A stretch of 64,000 bases of DNA from Scalesia atractyloides. Taxonomy: Eukaryota > Streptophyta > Magnoliopsida > Asterales > Asteraceae. Positions 1 through 11,417 of the stretch are shown in pieces. The notes below the pieces were generated by a model. That model was given only the letters and a program-made list of their open reading frames with translations, did not search any database and had not been told where the DNA came from. The stretch covers positions 50,539,137 to 50,603,136 of the forward strand of contig CAMTDV010000017.1 in the NCBI GenBank assembly GCA_947069175.1, written 5' to 3'. Made by a program: the position numbers and the translations under genes. Every line of letters starts with the position of its first letter. Positions within the stretch are counted from its first letter, which is position 1.

Positions 1-143
1 GATCGCACGTCTATTTCTTCTGGAATGCAGCATCATATGACGAGGCAAATAAAGTTATAAAGTCTGCATTGCGTAGGAAATGAAGATAAGGAATTCTTGG
101 TCACTGAAGCTGACATCCGAAGGGTTTAGAGTTTAACGACGAT

Positions 144-1163
144 GTGAATGACCCTACTAGCTTTGAAGAGAGAATGGTGAAGGGTTGTTTCTTCCAAATG
201 GGGTATAAAGGGCACGCGAATGAACCGACGATAAAGAAAGGAAGTGTTCCTTTTCCTTACAAGCTGTTAATTCACTCCATCATTCATGCTTTCAGTCATA
301 GGAAAGCAGGCCTCGACGACATACAAGATTATATGGCATGTATGGTCACTGTTGTGATTCTGAACAAGAAATACAACTTCTCGAGGATGATCTTTAACTT
401 TATGGCGAAGAACATGGGTAAAGAATGTTTGGTGATATATCCAAGGTTTGTACAGATGCGTATCGACGAAAAATTCAAGAATATTGTCAAAGATCCGACT
501 GATATCCTCTATCTTAGTCACATGGATGAAACGACACTAAAGAAGCTCAAAATCTATCAGAAACAAGACTCTGCTCCGATAGCAAAGCCTCTGTTTGGAG
601 CTATTTCGAGTGAGAATTATGTTGCACCACAAGAAAACAAATGGCGAAAGGATGGCAGTGGTGATGAGAATGAGGAAGCTGCTTTGCTAACAAACTTTAA
701 AGAGAAACGTGGAGATTGGTATATAAAGCGTGTGGTTGTGGTTGAAAAACAAAAGAAAAGGAGGGCATCAAAGAAAGCAGATACGATGTTGATCGATGAA
801 CCAAATGAGAATGCTCAGAACGTTGAGGGTTCTAACGCTGCAGCTAACATTGAAAGTCAAGAAAAGGAAGATAATGTTATTTCTGCGACTTCAGATAAAG
901 ATGATGAATCGTCTGAAGATCCGATTGATGTGAGTATAAAAGCTGCAGAAAAAGAAAAAGAAGAGGAAAGATTGAAAAAGTTGGGCGAAGATCTTTACGA
1001 GCCATCTGCTGAAGAAGCTTCTGATTCTGAACGTCCAAAAAAGAAAACAAAGCGCACAGAGTCTAAAGCTGGAGAAACTAAGAAAGCTACGGGTTCTCCA
1101 AGTACTCATGGAAGAAAGAAAGCGCCAAGCCGCAGATATCGGAGTCAAAAGCAGAGAAAATGA
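144..1163 (+). pseudogene. Accessory gene of a Copia-type element, N-terminal part
   Basis: Open for 339 codons; the element's beginning lies left of the window, so the true start may be further upstream. About residues 14-105 resemble the accessory ORFs at 30512-31348 and 28316-28894: a QMGY/MMGY/SLGY turn, a K(R/K)G-type basic stretch, an aromatic/hydrophobic helix, an NFS-type motif and YPRF. After residue ~150 it becomes K/E-rich with basic clusters (KKRRASKK, RPKKKTKR) that could act as nuclear-localisation signals. The frame continues past the TGA at 1161-1163 into the coiled-coil block, so this is a broken longer gene. No enzymatic motif is visible. Its place just before a polypurine tract and LTR fits the post-pol accessory gene of plant Copia elements; function unknown. 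Confidence 0.6.
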
Positions 1164-1190
1164 GTTACACAAGAACCTCCTGTTTCTAGC

Positions 1191-1850
1191 TTGCAAGAAA
1201 TTCTAATCATAGAATTTGTTATTCCACCATCTACTGCTATTAAAGAGCCAATCACTGTCACACAAGAACCACCAACAGAAGTTCATGTTCAAAGCACACT
1301 TGTTTCTAGTCCAAAGGTTGCTGGTACTCCAAAGGCTACTTCGCAGAAATCGAGACAATCTACTCTGCAAAGTGCATGAGCAAGGGCAAGCGAATTTAAA
1401 GATGCTTTCGGTGATATTCCAGATAACATCACACAGCATGTTACTGCTAAAGATCTTTCTGGATGGTTTGAAGATATTCCTATTGATAAGCTTAAGAAGA
1501 GACTTAAAGATTTGGAAGACAAAGCCAAGCAGCACAAAATTGATAAAGCATCTCTTGAACACAAATTAAAGCAGAGTGAAGTTGAGAAAGAGATTCTGAA
1601 TAACAAAGTTAAATTTCTTGAAGATGATTGTGGTTTTTTGAAAGCGATGGTCGAAAGTTTAGGTGCTTCTAATGCTAAGTTAGAAAAGGAGATAGCAGAG
1701 CTGAGATCTCAACGTGATATGAATGATAGAAGGTTTACAAGGCTACAAAAAGTTCTTACTAACAGCTTGGGTATCGATTTCAAAGTAGAATATGATAGAT
1801 TGGATGTTCAGGAAGCGAAGGAAAAAACTGAAAAAGAGTTGATTGAATAG
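1191..1850 (+). pseudogene. Accessory gene, coiled-coil block
   Basis: Same reading frame as the block before it, interrupted by TGA at 1161-1163 and 1377-1379 and ended by TAG at 1848-1850. From about 1480 to 1830 the translation is a long E/K/L-rich heptad-like coiled coil (segments KLKKRLKDLEDKAKQHK and AKLEKEIAELRSQRDMNDRR). This mirrors the coiled coil in the Copia-3 accessory gene near 27130-26850, so both genes share the order of hydrophobic N-domain, charged linker, coiled coil and C-domain. A role in oligomerisation is inference only. Confidence 0.55.
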
Positions 1851-1865
1851 GGCAAAGGGAAAGGG

Positions 1866-2290
1866 GTGTTGATGATATCCGTAAAAATAGCAGAAGAACC
1901 AGTGATAGAGAAAATTGTTGAACCTGAGAAAGCTCCTAAGACCGAAGTTATTACTGAAGTGTTCCTGAACAGAATGTTGAATCGGTCAAAGCTTCAGAAG
2001 CGAAACAGAAAGATGATGAAGAGGAAGATGATAACGACGGTGACGACCCTGCCGATGATGATACTAAAGACGATTCAGATCATGATGGTGATGACAATGA
2101 TGATCAGGGGGCGTTGGTCTGAAGATTGATTCTGCGAAGTTCATTCTGAATTTGATTTCGAATCCCTAATCGATGATAATGTTAACATGGAGGATGCTCC
2201 AAGTAAGGGGGGTCTACTGAGAAGATAGGGCCACAGGATATTGATATTTCTGATGCTGTTATAACTATGCCTATTACTGCAGTACATGAG
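1866..2290 (+). pseudogene. Accessory gene, acidic linker with frameshifts
   Basis: Reading the + strand in more than one frame gives an E/P/K-rich stretch (1870-1960), then a strongly acidic D/E tract (about 1985-2115). The frame changes at least once and the open stretch ends at TGA 2127-2129. It connects the coiled-coil block with the C-terminal block and is best seen as a degraded linker of the same gene rather than a gene of its own. Confidence 0.45.
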
Positions 2291-2295
2291 AAGCC

Positions 2296-3467
2296 TTGAT
2301 ATCGTTGGATCCGAATTTTAGAGGAAGGGGAGATTGCTCACACGTACACCAAAGAAGAGTTGGCAAAAATGTTGAAGTTGATACAGATTCATTTGAGTTC
2401 GATTTCGAGGAAGAGTTGGTGAATATAAAGACGTTTGAACCGAAGGAATATGTTAACAAACGTGTATCTGATGCTGATGATTATGATCGTGTCATATTTG
2501 AAGATTCTGATGATGATATCGAAGCAGAAAAGTATTCTAATATGAACACTGATAAGTTTCCAACTATCGAAGAGCTGATGAGTCAAATAGATGTTGATTT
2601 ATTGAAGCAGAAAATAGATGAAGTTGTGAAGACAGGCGACATTCCAAAGCGTTATACTAAAGAGCAGATTACTGAGGCCAAATGATCGTGGTTTAAAGAA
2701 ATGCCAAAAGAAAGAAAGTTTAAAAGGCCACTAGCGTTCTTCACGAGAGACAATGATAAATCACTGGGTGACATTCTAAGCTGGGGTTGGATACGAGAAC
2801 TTGATGTATATGCTGTTAAACGAGAGTATGGGGTTCATTATTTCCGACATCTGATTGATATAAAGACATTTCCGTATTGGGACGTTGAAGAGTTAGTTCA
2901 AACGAGGAACATCAGCTATCATATGAAGTTTAGCGAACAAAGACTGTGGAAAGTGATGAAGTTTGAAGTGTTAAGAGGATTCGAGTTGTGGAAACCGTTT
3001 ATTCCAAAACATCAAATAAATATTAACAAGAAAACGGGAGAGAAGGATATCACGTTGATAATGAAACGTCCTCGAGCAATGAAGAATATGCCATTGAAGC
3101 CTATCGAACATGATTTCTATCTTTGTTCAAATGGTGGCAAGTTGATCCAGAGACGTGTGAAGCTGTTATTGTTTTGAAATTTGAAGAGCATTTGGATATT
3201 GCTAAAGAAAGATCAGCTGAAGTGTTACAAAAAGAAGGTTTTAAGGGGCTATGGAGAACTATTCGCATACTAGACCCGATGTGGCTAGTTAACTGCTCAA
3301 AGGAAGATATCAAGTGCTTGATCTTCAACAAAATATGCTTCGATAAACGTGAAGAAGTCCAAGCGAAGCAATACCAAGGTGTGATAACGTTTTCTATGCA
3401 CATGGTATTAATTCAGGGCACATGTGGGAATCAAGATGGAGAGATCTTGAAAGAGAAGAGTTCTTGA
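2296..3467 (+). pseudogene. Accessory gene, C-terminal part
   Basis: One frame runs from 2296 to 3177 with an in-frame TGA at 2683-2685; a frameshift near 3115 moves coding to the frame of 3123-3467. The sequence is mixed alpha/beta-like with aromatic motifs (ILSWGWIRELDVYAVKREYG, FPYWDVEELV, DPMWLVNCSKEDIKCL). The last motif I associate with accessory proteins of daisy-family Copia elements, but I cannot confirm this without a search. It is followed within about 170 bp by the polypurine tract and LTR, so it is the last coding segment of the element. At least four lesions separate it from the block at 144. Function unknown. Confidence 0.5.
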
Positions 3468-3639
3468 AAGAAGAAAAGTGTTTAGAGAAGATTCACGAAA
3501 GGGGTAGAGATTCATGAAGTGGGCACCTCCTACATATCAAACGCCTATCCCAAAGCAAGAACGTCGAAAGAAACCATACAAGAACTTCTTTGGAAGATGC
3601 TAAAGATTGAAGACTGATCAAGACGCTGCGACAATATCC
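3468..3639 (+). other. Accessory gene 3' flank, no open frame
   Basis: Purine-rich sequence continuing the accessory region (E/K-rich in fragments) but without an open frame. It leads directly into the polypurine tract. Confidence 0.4.
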
Positions 3640-3649
3640 AAGGGGAGTT
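3640..3649 (+). other. Polypurine tract
   Basis: AAGGGGAGTT immediately precedes a TGTTGATGCATAATG LTR start. Its position between the accessory gene and the LTR and its purine run match a plus-strand priming site, which fixes the orientation as +. Confidence 0.7.
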
Positions 3650-3773
3650 TGTTGATGCATAATGTCTATTGTCTAGGTCTTGGATCGAGTCTGTATGTTT
3701 AGAGCTTGAAATGTTAGATTTTACGAAGTATTTATGTGTAAAACAACAAGTTCGGCCGAAGTTATAGTCGGCT

Positions 3774-3797
3774 GATCAAGTTCAGCCGAACTTGATC
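3774..3797. promoter_or_regulatory. Perfect inverted repeat in U3
   Basis: GATCAAGTTC and GAACTTGATC are separated by AGCC, an exact 10-bp inverted repeat about 35 bp upstream of the LTR TATA box. A related palindrome, GTTCGGCCGAAG, lies at about 3750-3761. Dyads here could bind a dimeric factor; that is inference. Confidence 0.5.
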
Positions 3798-3830
3798 ATG
3801 CCAAGACTATGTTCGAGCAAACTTGTCTGT

Positions 3831-3840
3831 CTATATATAG
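3831..3840 (+). promoter_or_regulatory. LTR TATA box
   Basis: CTATATATAG, on + and inside the LTR about 180 bp from its start. This is the expected core promoter of the element. Confidence 0.6.
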
Positions 3841-4055
3841 ATGTGTCATGGTTTCTCAATGTAACAACTTTGCGACATTTACGACGAAGCTCTGTCAGTT
3901 TGGATTTTGAGTTGTAATACTTTTAGACTTAATAAACTGACGATTAAACTGTAATTCTTGTGTATTGGTTAAACTTGTCATATAAATTCCGCATATATGG
4001 ACAATAGATACAAATTTAGGTTCCCGAGCTGAGGAGGACGGTCCTATCAATGTGC

Positions 4056-6169
4056 GGCTAATTTCATTGGTGATCATCCTAGATGCAAGGTTTCACTTTT
4101 AGACACTATATTTATGCTTGAATTTCTAGAATAATAACTTTGCATGGTTTGTTTAAGTTGTTATGGTGTTTGATTGTTTATTTGTAAAGCGTTGATTCTT
4201 GTTTGATGTTAGCCTAAACCATACGTTCTTGGTGCCGTTGGAAATCGAGGTATCATGGGAGGGATTAGGGTTGGATAATTATCAATAGATCATCGAGTAA
4301 CAACCTCGCATTTTACAATCCGAGTACTTTGTTCCCTTTCATCACAATAGATAATCAAACATGAGCCATGTCTATATGGTTCTTTCTAGTGAGCATGAAT
4401 GTTAGTGTCGAATGAAACCTGAAACCTAGGATGGTCATTTTCTCATTTCTGAACCAAAACTTTGATAAGTGCTTTTAGTTAATTTTAGTTAATCAACCAA
4501 TCAACCAAATTATTGAAATTACTTTTCTGCAATTTAGGCCAATTTAGTTAAATTCAAAGCTACATAATAAACACATTTTCCACAAACTCTAAGTATTCGA
4601 TACCCACTTACCGCTAGCTGTTTAGTTGTATTTGGTTTAAATGTACGTGAGACGTCTACTTCACGTGAAACATCAATTCTCCAAGTTATTACTTCAAATA
4701 ATTATTTTAACAAGTTCACAAAATGGTTCAAGTTTGAAAAACGTTAGTACCTGACAATTCTAGAATGAAAAAACATCCGATATGGCTGTTTGTCAATTAC
4801 GAAGACTCCACATTCACCAAAAGCACAACTGCTTTTTGTCCTATTGTCCTTTTTATCCCTGACTTTTTACAAATTTAACCATGTAAATTAACACTTTACA
4901 TTCAGCAAAAACACAGCTGCATTTATATTAGCAATTTTAAACAGGCAAAACACACTTGTGACGGGTGGAAAGAAACCAAAAATAGTTTATCAATTCTTAA
5001 AAGCAGCGCTCGTAACAAGTCGCTAACCGAGCCGTGCTGTAACACTTACGGCAGCCATCGATCTCCCAATCACACCAGCCCTCAATCAGACATCAATGAG
5101 GTCACACACATCAACAGTTACACCCAAACAAATGTCCTAAATCACCCACGTATTATGCCCTAATCCAACCCAAGATGAACACCACCTATTCTTTCACATA
5201 TCATCAAATATCAAACGTCGGAGATTAGCATCATGACCAAAACCGAACATAAAACCCAATAACTCTTAAAAACACAATACAAAGGACACAAACCCACCTG
5301 ATGAACAATGAAGAGAAAACAGAGGCGATGAAGAGCTCAAACACAATCCCACCTGAAAACCCTATAAGAAATGAAGGAAAAATGTGTTACTGATTATAGC
5401 AATTTTTCATTTTTATGAAATAGGTGAATAGGCATGCCACCTATAATTTGTAAAGTTAATTCGGGCAGCAACATGGATATGAATTATATTGTAATAAAAC
5501 TACTTCAATGCATCAGTACTTTAAAAAACTTGTTAGAAATGGACAACAAATGTTTTGACCCGAATAAAAAATGGAATGTTTCAACCAGAACCTGTTTTGA
5601 GAATCACATGTCTAAAATCGAATAGCAACCAGAATGATCCAAACATAATTAGGCCCAGAAGAAAAAAGTCAAAACCCACACCCAACGAACTGAAACCTGA
5701 AAGAAAAATGATTGGATCGCCACTACCCCATAATACTTAACAGAAAACAACCTCATAGACCCCACAACACACACAAACTCCTATACCCACCCACCCCTAT
5801 TATTGTCAAATCGCACCCCAAAATTCACACACACACCAAAGGATATCAAACAAGTCCCAGAGATAACCCAAACCCAAAACTAAAAATTAAACCACTACTA
5901 AGCCTCTTAAAAGCTTCTCCCAAGCACTGAGACATATTCCAACACTGAAATAATCTGTATAAACCAAAACGATAGATATGTATGTATATATTCCAAGCAT
6001 AATTACATAAACAACCAATCAATTGCCCCACCCCAACCACTGGTATTTTGGCCTTTCGAATCGTATTTTGCAGTTTGCCTATATGTTAAAAGTGTTGAAA
6101 GAAATTACAAAGTAAAAGAGCACACTGTGCACCAGCCGTATAGGATCAAATGCCAGGGAATACGGCAAA
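4056..6169. other. Gene-free stretch
   Basis: AT-rich sequence with no convincing coding frame, LTR terminus or tandem repeat. Between 5700 and 5900 the + strand is C/A-rich (CCCACAACACACACAAAC-like) and gives spurious proline/histidine frames. It may be old repeat or host intergenic DNA. Confidence 0.5.
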
Positions 6170-8343
6170 ATTATGTTTGATGTTCGCCTGAATTGAAGAA
6201 CATTGAGTTGTTCTTTTCTCTGCTCCTGACCATCAAATTGAGGTTCCAACTTCTAAAATGGAAAAAAATTAGTAAAAAATTGACAGCCCTTATTTAAATA
6301 AAAAAAAAAGACTTCTTACTTAAATCATTGGAATGGATCACGAGCATACCTGAGGCAAGATCATTCGCAACTTGATGATGAATAAAGTCAGCGAATCAGT
6401 GGATGTAAACATAATTAATTTGTTGGGTTCTCTGACCCATTAGTTAATATCTGAAATATACAGTTTGGATTCCCTAGCCCATCATATCAATCCTTTGACC
6501 CACTAGTTAAATAGTTTCATATTCATGTTTGATTATCTTCATTTGCATTTTTAGTAAGGTAAACACATTTTAATAGGTGCAAGTGACATTTTAAAATCAT
6601 CATTGATTATTTTGGATTTTCAGCCTTTTTGAAGAACGCTTTAAGAATAGTGATGACGAAAACTTATGTTTTCGAACTTATTCAAATAATTTCATACCAA
6701 CTAAAAAGCTACAGAGAAAACCTTTGACCCCTTCTTTTTATTCCTAATTATGTGCCTCCTTTCGTTTTTATTCCTCGCTTTTGCCCTTAATTATGTTATT
6801 TATTGTTTTTTTAACAGTCTTATGGTGTTACTTACGTTGGGAAGGCGAATGAACTTGTCCTCAACTCGCTTGACACACTCAATGTATGCATGTATTGCTC
6901 AAACTCGTTCAGCTTTGCATTAACTTGGGTAACTGTAAATTAGCAAGAGAACATAAAACTGTTACAAGTGTCATAAAAGCCACTAATACAAGACTATGCA
7001 CACAAAAAAAGACATACCTAGAACAAGAAGTTGTTGCTCAGCATCTACAGTAGTGCAACAGCTGGTTGAGTTTTGCTCTTCTTTGGCGTTGTTCTCAAGA
7101 TCCATGCATATAGAACAAGTCGTATACCCCCAAAATTATGTTTTAACTACCAAGATGGACTATAAGGAGAACATATATTGTCTAGAAACATCCGTTCAAG
7201 AAAGCAACCAATGAACGTTGGAGTGGCATGAACTCAACACTCTTTGTTTTGATCATTTTCCACTGTTGATTTTCACGCAGACACATAAATGGACCATTCA
7301 ATAGTGTTGATTTTCATGTGCTCTTTAAGAAAGGAAAAACAGTCAAAATGTTCAAAGTTTAAAAAAAAAGAACTCCACCTGACCGTCTCAACCTGAACCC
7401 ATCCGGAAAAGAAGAACTAACATAGGCTACAACTGCATGAACGATCTAAAGTACATTAGTTACAGCAAGAATGACTCCATCTGCATAAAATAAGCCAATT
7501 TTAGACCTGAATTGTGAAAATAATAACTCTAAAGGAACCAGATGAAATTAAACATAATGACAACAATCAGTTCACTCTACTGATGTTTTTGTCTAGTTGT
7601 TGCTTTCTTCGTCACCGGCATTCGTTTTTGTGCCTTTTTGGTCCATTATCCTCTAGGATCTCTTCTTTGTTATTCTTAATGTCAGACTCCTCGTCAGGAG
7701 CTTTCTTGTCATCAACTTCCATTGACCAGTCATGGGTTCTTCATTCTAGGGTGAAATCTGAAACAATTAACAAAAACTATAAACATCATAAGCTGAAGGT
7801 ACGCGTGCACTTAGCAGAATTACTCATCCATTGAATATTCAAATTTAGCAACTTGTAGCAAGATTTACATACACAGTTACAAGTCGCAAACATAATGATT
7901 TCAGATCAAAAGATGCAAATTCCTTGACCTTGTTGACATAGAAAACAAAACCTAACCAGAATAATACGATTTGGATGTATTAACATCTAGTCAAACCATG
8001 TACTGTTGCAAATAATCAATGCACTTTGATTAGTTTTCAACTGGTTAACCTACGTCAACTCATTTGAGGTGTTACAATTTACACTTTTTTTTTTAAATTT
8101 TACCATTTTGATCAATGACCGAAAATAGCCCCAAAGAATGTCATATTACCTCTTCAGGGCAAACTTTTTCAGTTGATCTTGATTGGTTTCTTTGGCCATC
8201 AACCATTTGTTGCTTAACTTCAGAATTTATTGCAAGCCTGTAAGCAACAAAGATTATTTGTAAGATAAAAGAAGGAAAGAAAAGAAACAAAACTAATAAA
8301 CGATTCTTGACAAGAAAATCTAGATCCATGTCTTTACTCACCA
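6170..8343 (-). pseudogene. Candidate broken host gene with several exons
   Basis: Several short blocks on - are bounded by AG and GT and can be joined. Block 8150-8237 (acceptor CTTACAG, donor GTAATATG) reads LAINSEVKQQMVDGQRNQSR. Block 7616-7757 (acceptor TTGTTTCAG, donor GTGACG) has an acidic frame MEVDDKKAPDEESDIKNNKE with an upstream in-frame TGA. Block about 7018-7105 (donor GTATGTC) and block 6836-6932 (acceptor TTTACAG, donor GTAAGT) join in phase and give QQLLVLVTQVNAKLNEFEQ. The block ending at 6252 (acceptor TTTTAG) contains KLEPQFDGQEQRKEQLNVLQ. A donor-like TTTTG/GTGAGT at 8343 suggests an upstream exon. I do not recognise the protein. The stop and an apparent frame change in block 6836-6932 point to a pseudogene or captured fragment. 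Confidence 0.35.
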
Positions 8344-8790
8344 AAACCTTAACGACTTAACAAAGTATGTACGTTTTAGTCTCAAACCGCTAATCAACAG
8401 TTTGATCCAAGTCAGATCTGAAGCACAATCAAAGTAAAACTAACAAAAATAAATCCAACGAATAAAAATTAGGTCAAAATATAAACATTGAAAAGAAAAA
8501 AACCCTAAACCAGTTAATGAGCATCTTAAAAAGTTAAGATTTGACTTTAGTACTTAAATAGAAACTGAGTGGCAACGGCTTTCGAACTTGCACCAGAAGT
8601 TCATCAGATATCTCCATAGGTTCTTCTTATGGAAGCTTCGTTACACCCAAAAGAAGAAGAACGATGAACGGAGAATCGTTGTGGTCATCTGTGGTTCATC
8701 CTCCGATGGCTTTACCTTCGCCGGAACCCCAGCCTCCTCCACAGGAGCTCACCTTTGTCCGACTTCACCTATTCTAGATCGAGAGAAATA

Positions 8791-8794
<4 letters not shown>
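8344..8794 (-). other. Possible 5' exon or promoter of the candidate gene
   Basis: Upstream (on -) of the candidate gene. No clear start codon context is seen. The sequence reaches a long CT run on the - strand (the GA microsatellite), which is common in plant 5' leaders. No TATA box stands out. Confidence 0.25.

Positions 8795-8830
<36 letters not shown>
8795..8830. repeat. (GA)n microsatellite
   Basis: About 18 uninterrupted GA dinucleotides. On - it is a CT run next to the possible first exon of the candidate gene. Confidence 0.9.
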
Positions 8831-8834
<4 letters not shown>

Positions 8835-9450
8835 AGATATGCGTGATTTGAATTTCAAAAAGGTTCCATGTGCATTTGAAATTTGAGTGAATATTTTGGC
8901 CGCCCAATCGATTTCAAGGCGTCTGAAAGCTATTTAAATCCATTTATGCTTTAGATGATTGTACAACTTGCTTTATAAGTCTTGTAATCTTTAAAAACGT
9001 GGCAAATGACCATTTCTTCCTTTCGAATATGTATATTATATATAGTATAGATACATATATAGGATGAGTATTATTACAGGACAGTAATTATTTCAAGAAT
9101 AAAAATAACAACTCTAAATTACTAAATTTTGATATTTAAGGTTTATTTTTTTAAAAAAATTATATTTCTTACATTCATATGTATATTATATATACAAAAA
9201 CACCATATATCTTTACCTACACATAGCCTACATACATATAGGTAATTTAATCTATACATAACCTACATATGTGTAGGTTATATATTAACCGAATATTTTT
9301 CATATTTTGTTTGAATTCTAGTGTGAGAAATAATAAATCTTACATTTGTAACATTCTTATTTACTTTTTAGAATTGAAAAAACAGGTGATTCATTTTGTT
9401 ATGCATCGCAATATTTAGTGTTCCGCATAGAACCTTCCCATATATATATA
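8831..9450. other. AT-rich gene-free stretch
   Basis: No gene. It contains short palindromic repeats such as CCTACATATGTGTAGG and several TATATA runs between about 9020 and 9290. It ends at the foldback element. Confidence 0.5.
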
Positions 9451-9941
9451 GTGGGGTTCATTGGAGAACACTTAAAAAGTGGAGAACCGGGGAACACTTT
9501 TAAAAATTAAACTTAACATGTTAAAAATCATTTTTAAAATTCTTTTTCGGCGCTTCTTTTTTTAATTACTTGTAGAAGCATTTTTTAATAAAAAAATCAG
9601 TAGCTAAATATATATAAAAAACAGTTAGAAAAGGTTAAAAAATTTTGCAAAAAAATTTTTATTCGATTAGTTTCTACCCATTTTTATAAAGAAAAGCGCT
9701 GAAAATTTTATGAAAGAAAATGATTTTTAAAATGTTAAGTTAATTTTATAAGATATATACTTTTTTAAACATTTTTTTCATATTTTTAGTTTTTTATTTT
9801 TTATTAAAAATGTCTCTACATGTATTTATAAGAAAAAGCGGCGAAAAAATTTTAAAAAAAAATAATGTTTATCATGTTAAGTAAAATTTTTAAGAGTGTT
9901 CTTCGGTTCTCCACTTTTTTAGTGTTCCCCAATGAACCCTC

Positions 9942-9943
<2 letters not shown>
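9451..9943. mobile_element. Foldback MITE, copy 1
   Basis: The left end (GGGGTTCATTGGAGAACACT) and the reverse complement of the right end (GGGTTCATTGGGGAACACTA) match, and the similarity extends about 75 bp inward with AAAAAGTGGAGAACCG and AACTTAACATG on both arms. The middle is AT-rich and non-coding. Both ends abut TATATA runs, so the target was probably a TA microsatellite. Length is about 493 bp. The terminal motif is shared with the element at 53293-53625. Confidence 0.75.

Positions 9944-10020
<77 letters not shown>
9944..10020. repeat. (TA)n(GA)n compound microsatellite
   Basis: About 28 TA units with one break, followed by about 9 GA units. Any open frames here are artefacts of the repeat. 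Confidence 0.95.
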
Positions 10021-10021
<1 letters not shown>

Positions 10022-10202
10022 TAAACGGGATCAGGAGAAAACGATTGGAAATGCAAAAACGGTGAGAACGGATCCTGGGCCAACACGTGGTAAGGGGGCG
10101 CTAAATGATATGCGGGCACAGTTGTCATTCTACAGTTCCCGTCCAATAAAAGGAGTTTTCAATTCATTTCAAACAAAATTCCAAAATTTTCTTATTAGCT
10201 GT
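10021..10202 (+). mobile_element. Terminus of an unclassified DNA element
   Basis: Begins just after the microsatellite with GGGATCAGGAGAAAACG followed by AAAACGGTGAGAACGG. A recognisably similar end occurs at 53200-53272 on -, also next to a TA repeat. Recurrence at the edge of a TA run suggests a Helitron or MULE-type terminus; the other end was not found here. Confidence 0.35.
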
Positions 10203-11270
10203 TGTCACACCCCAACCGCGTAAAACAACAAACCCCGACGGAAACGTCGAAGAGTCACCTAACAGAACTATTGTTTCACAACATGGTACTTAAAGTTTTG
10301 TATTATTAAATTAAATTGTTTACATTGTCTTACATTAAACTGGAAACATAACATAAATTAAACTGTCTTTTTTTATTTTTTAAGTCACTGAGGCCCAAGT
10401 CCGCCCTAAGTGTAGCATGCTCAACATCAAACATTTTCTTCTGGAATATATGTGAAAATAAAACGTCAGCATAAAAATGTCTGTGAGTAACATAGGTTTT
10501 GTGATGATGATTCATGACTTTGAATGTTTAATGAAATGTTTAACTAATACAAAGGTGGCCATGAACCATTGTAAAATGTTTACTTTTATGAACATCATAT
10601 GAAAATCAAATCATTTAAAAGAAGTGTTGCAAAGTTAACTTAATAATCAAAATATGTCATGTCTTGTATAAAAATGTCATGTCTTGTGTAAAATATGGCG
10701 TGTCTTGTATTTTGTTTGAAGTGGTTTAGATAACGCTACGATATGTGATATAATAAAAGCACTTAAATGTAGGAAGTACCAACGACGTATCCACCATACT
10801 TTTATCATATTACACACGTCTCGTTATTTAAATCCCTCACCATAAACCAACCAACAAAAATGTCATGTTTAAACCAATGTGATGTCTTGTATAAACCAAT
10901 ATCGTGTATAATGAGATGTCTTTATATAACCAAAATGTCATGTATAAAACAATGTTTTTGAATGAAAAAAGGTTTTGTTTTATAAAATCATTGCTTTCAT
11001 TGTGTAAACATATAAACATGGATTGTTGGCGAACACATTCAAGCCTTGTTGACTGTCTGATAAACCCTTATCAGGTCAAAGGTTTATCAATATTCCTCGG
11101 ATTCTGGCATTCCCTAAGGTCACTTCCAAACAAACCTAGGAAGCAGGAATGGGATTTCAATCCTATGGTACCATTACATACTACCGGTCGGCGTGATCAG
11201 TTAATGAATGTATCATTATCGAGTTCAACGCACCAAAATGTCTTAACAATGTAAACATGTGTGAAAGTAT

Positions 11271-11417
11271 TTTGAAACCATGTACTAGGTATGCTAGGTC
11301 AACGTATGAAGCAAAATGTCTTTGAAAACCATGTACTAGGTATGCTAGGTCAACATACGAAGCAAAATGTCTTTGAACCCGTGTACTAGGTATGCTAGGT
11401 CAACATACGAAGCACAT
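11271..11417. repeat. 50-bp tandem repeat, three copies
   Basis: Three consecutive units share CATGTACTAGGTATGCTAGG (third copy GTGTACTAGG...) and TCAACRTAYGAAGC. Units start at about 11271, 11321 and 11372. They lie inside the LTR, upstream (on -) of nothing coding. Confidence 0.8.

Larger units (their letters stand above)
3650..4055 (+). repeat. 3' LTR of the Copia-type element (right border uncertain)
   Basis: Starts with TG right after the polypurine tract. It contains a TATA box (3831-3840) and palindromes made of TTCGGCCGAA-like units. I place the end provisionally near GGTCCTATCA (about 4051) because the sequence then loses LTR character; the 5' LTR lies outside the window, so neither the border nor a target duplication could be checked. 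It could extend to about 4330. Confidence 0.55.

Noticed and set aside
9919..10146. 75-codon ORF on - with repeated S-L and I-Y
   Set aside because: Pure translation of the (TA)n(GA)n microsatellite.
10904..11254. 116-codon ORF on +
   Set aside because: Lies in LTR sequence with low-complexity ATGTTT repeats; no coding features.
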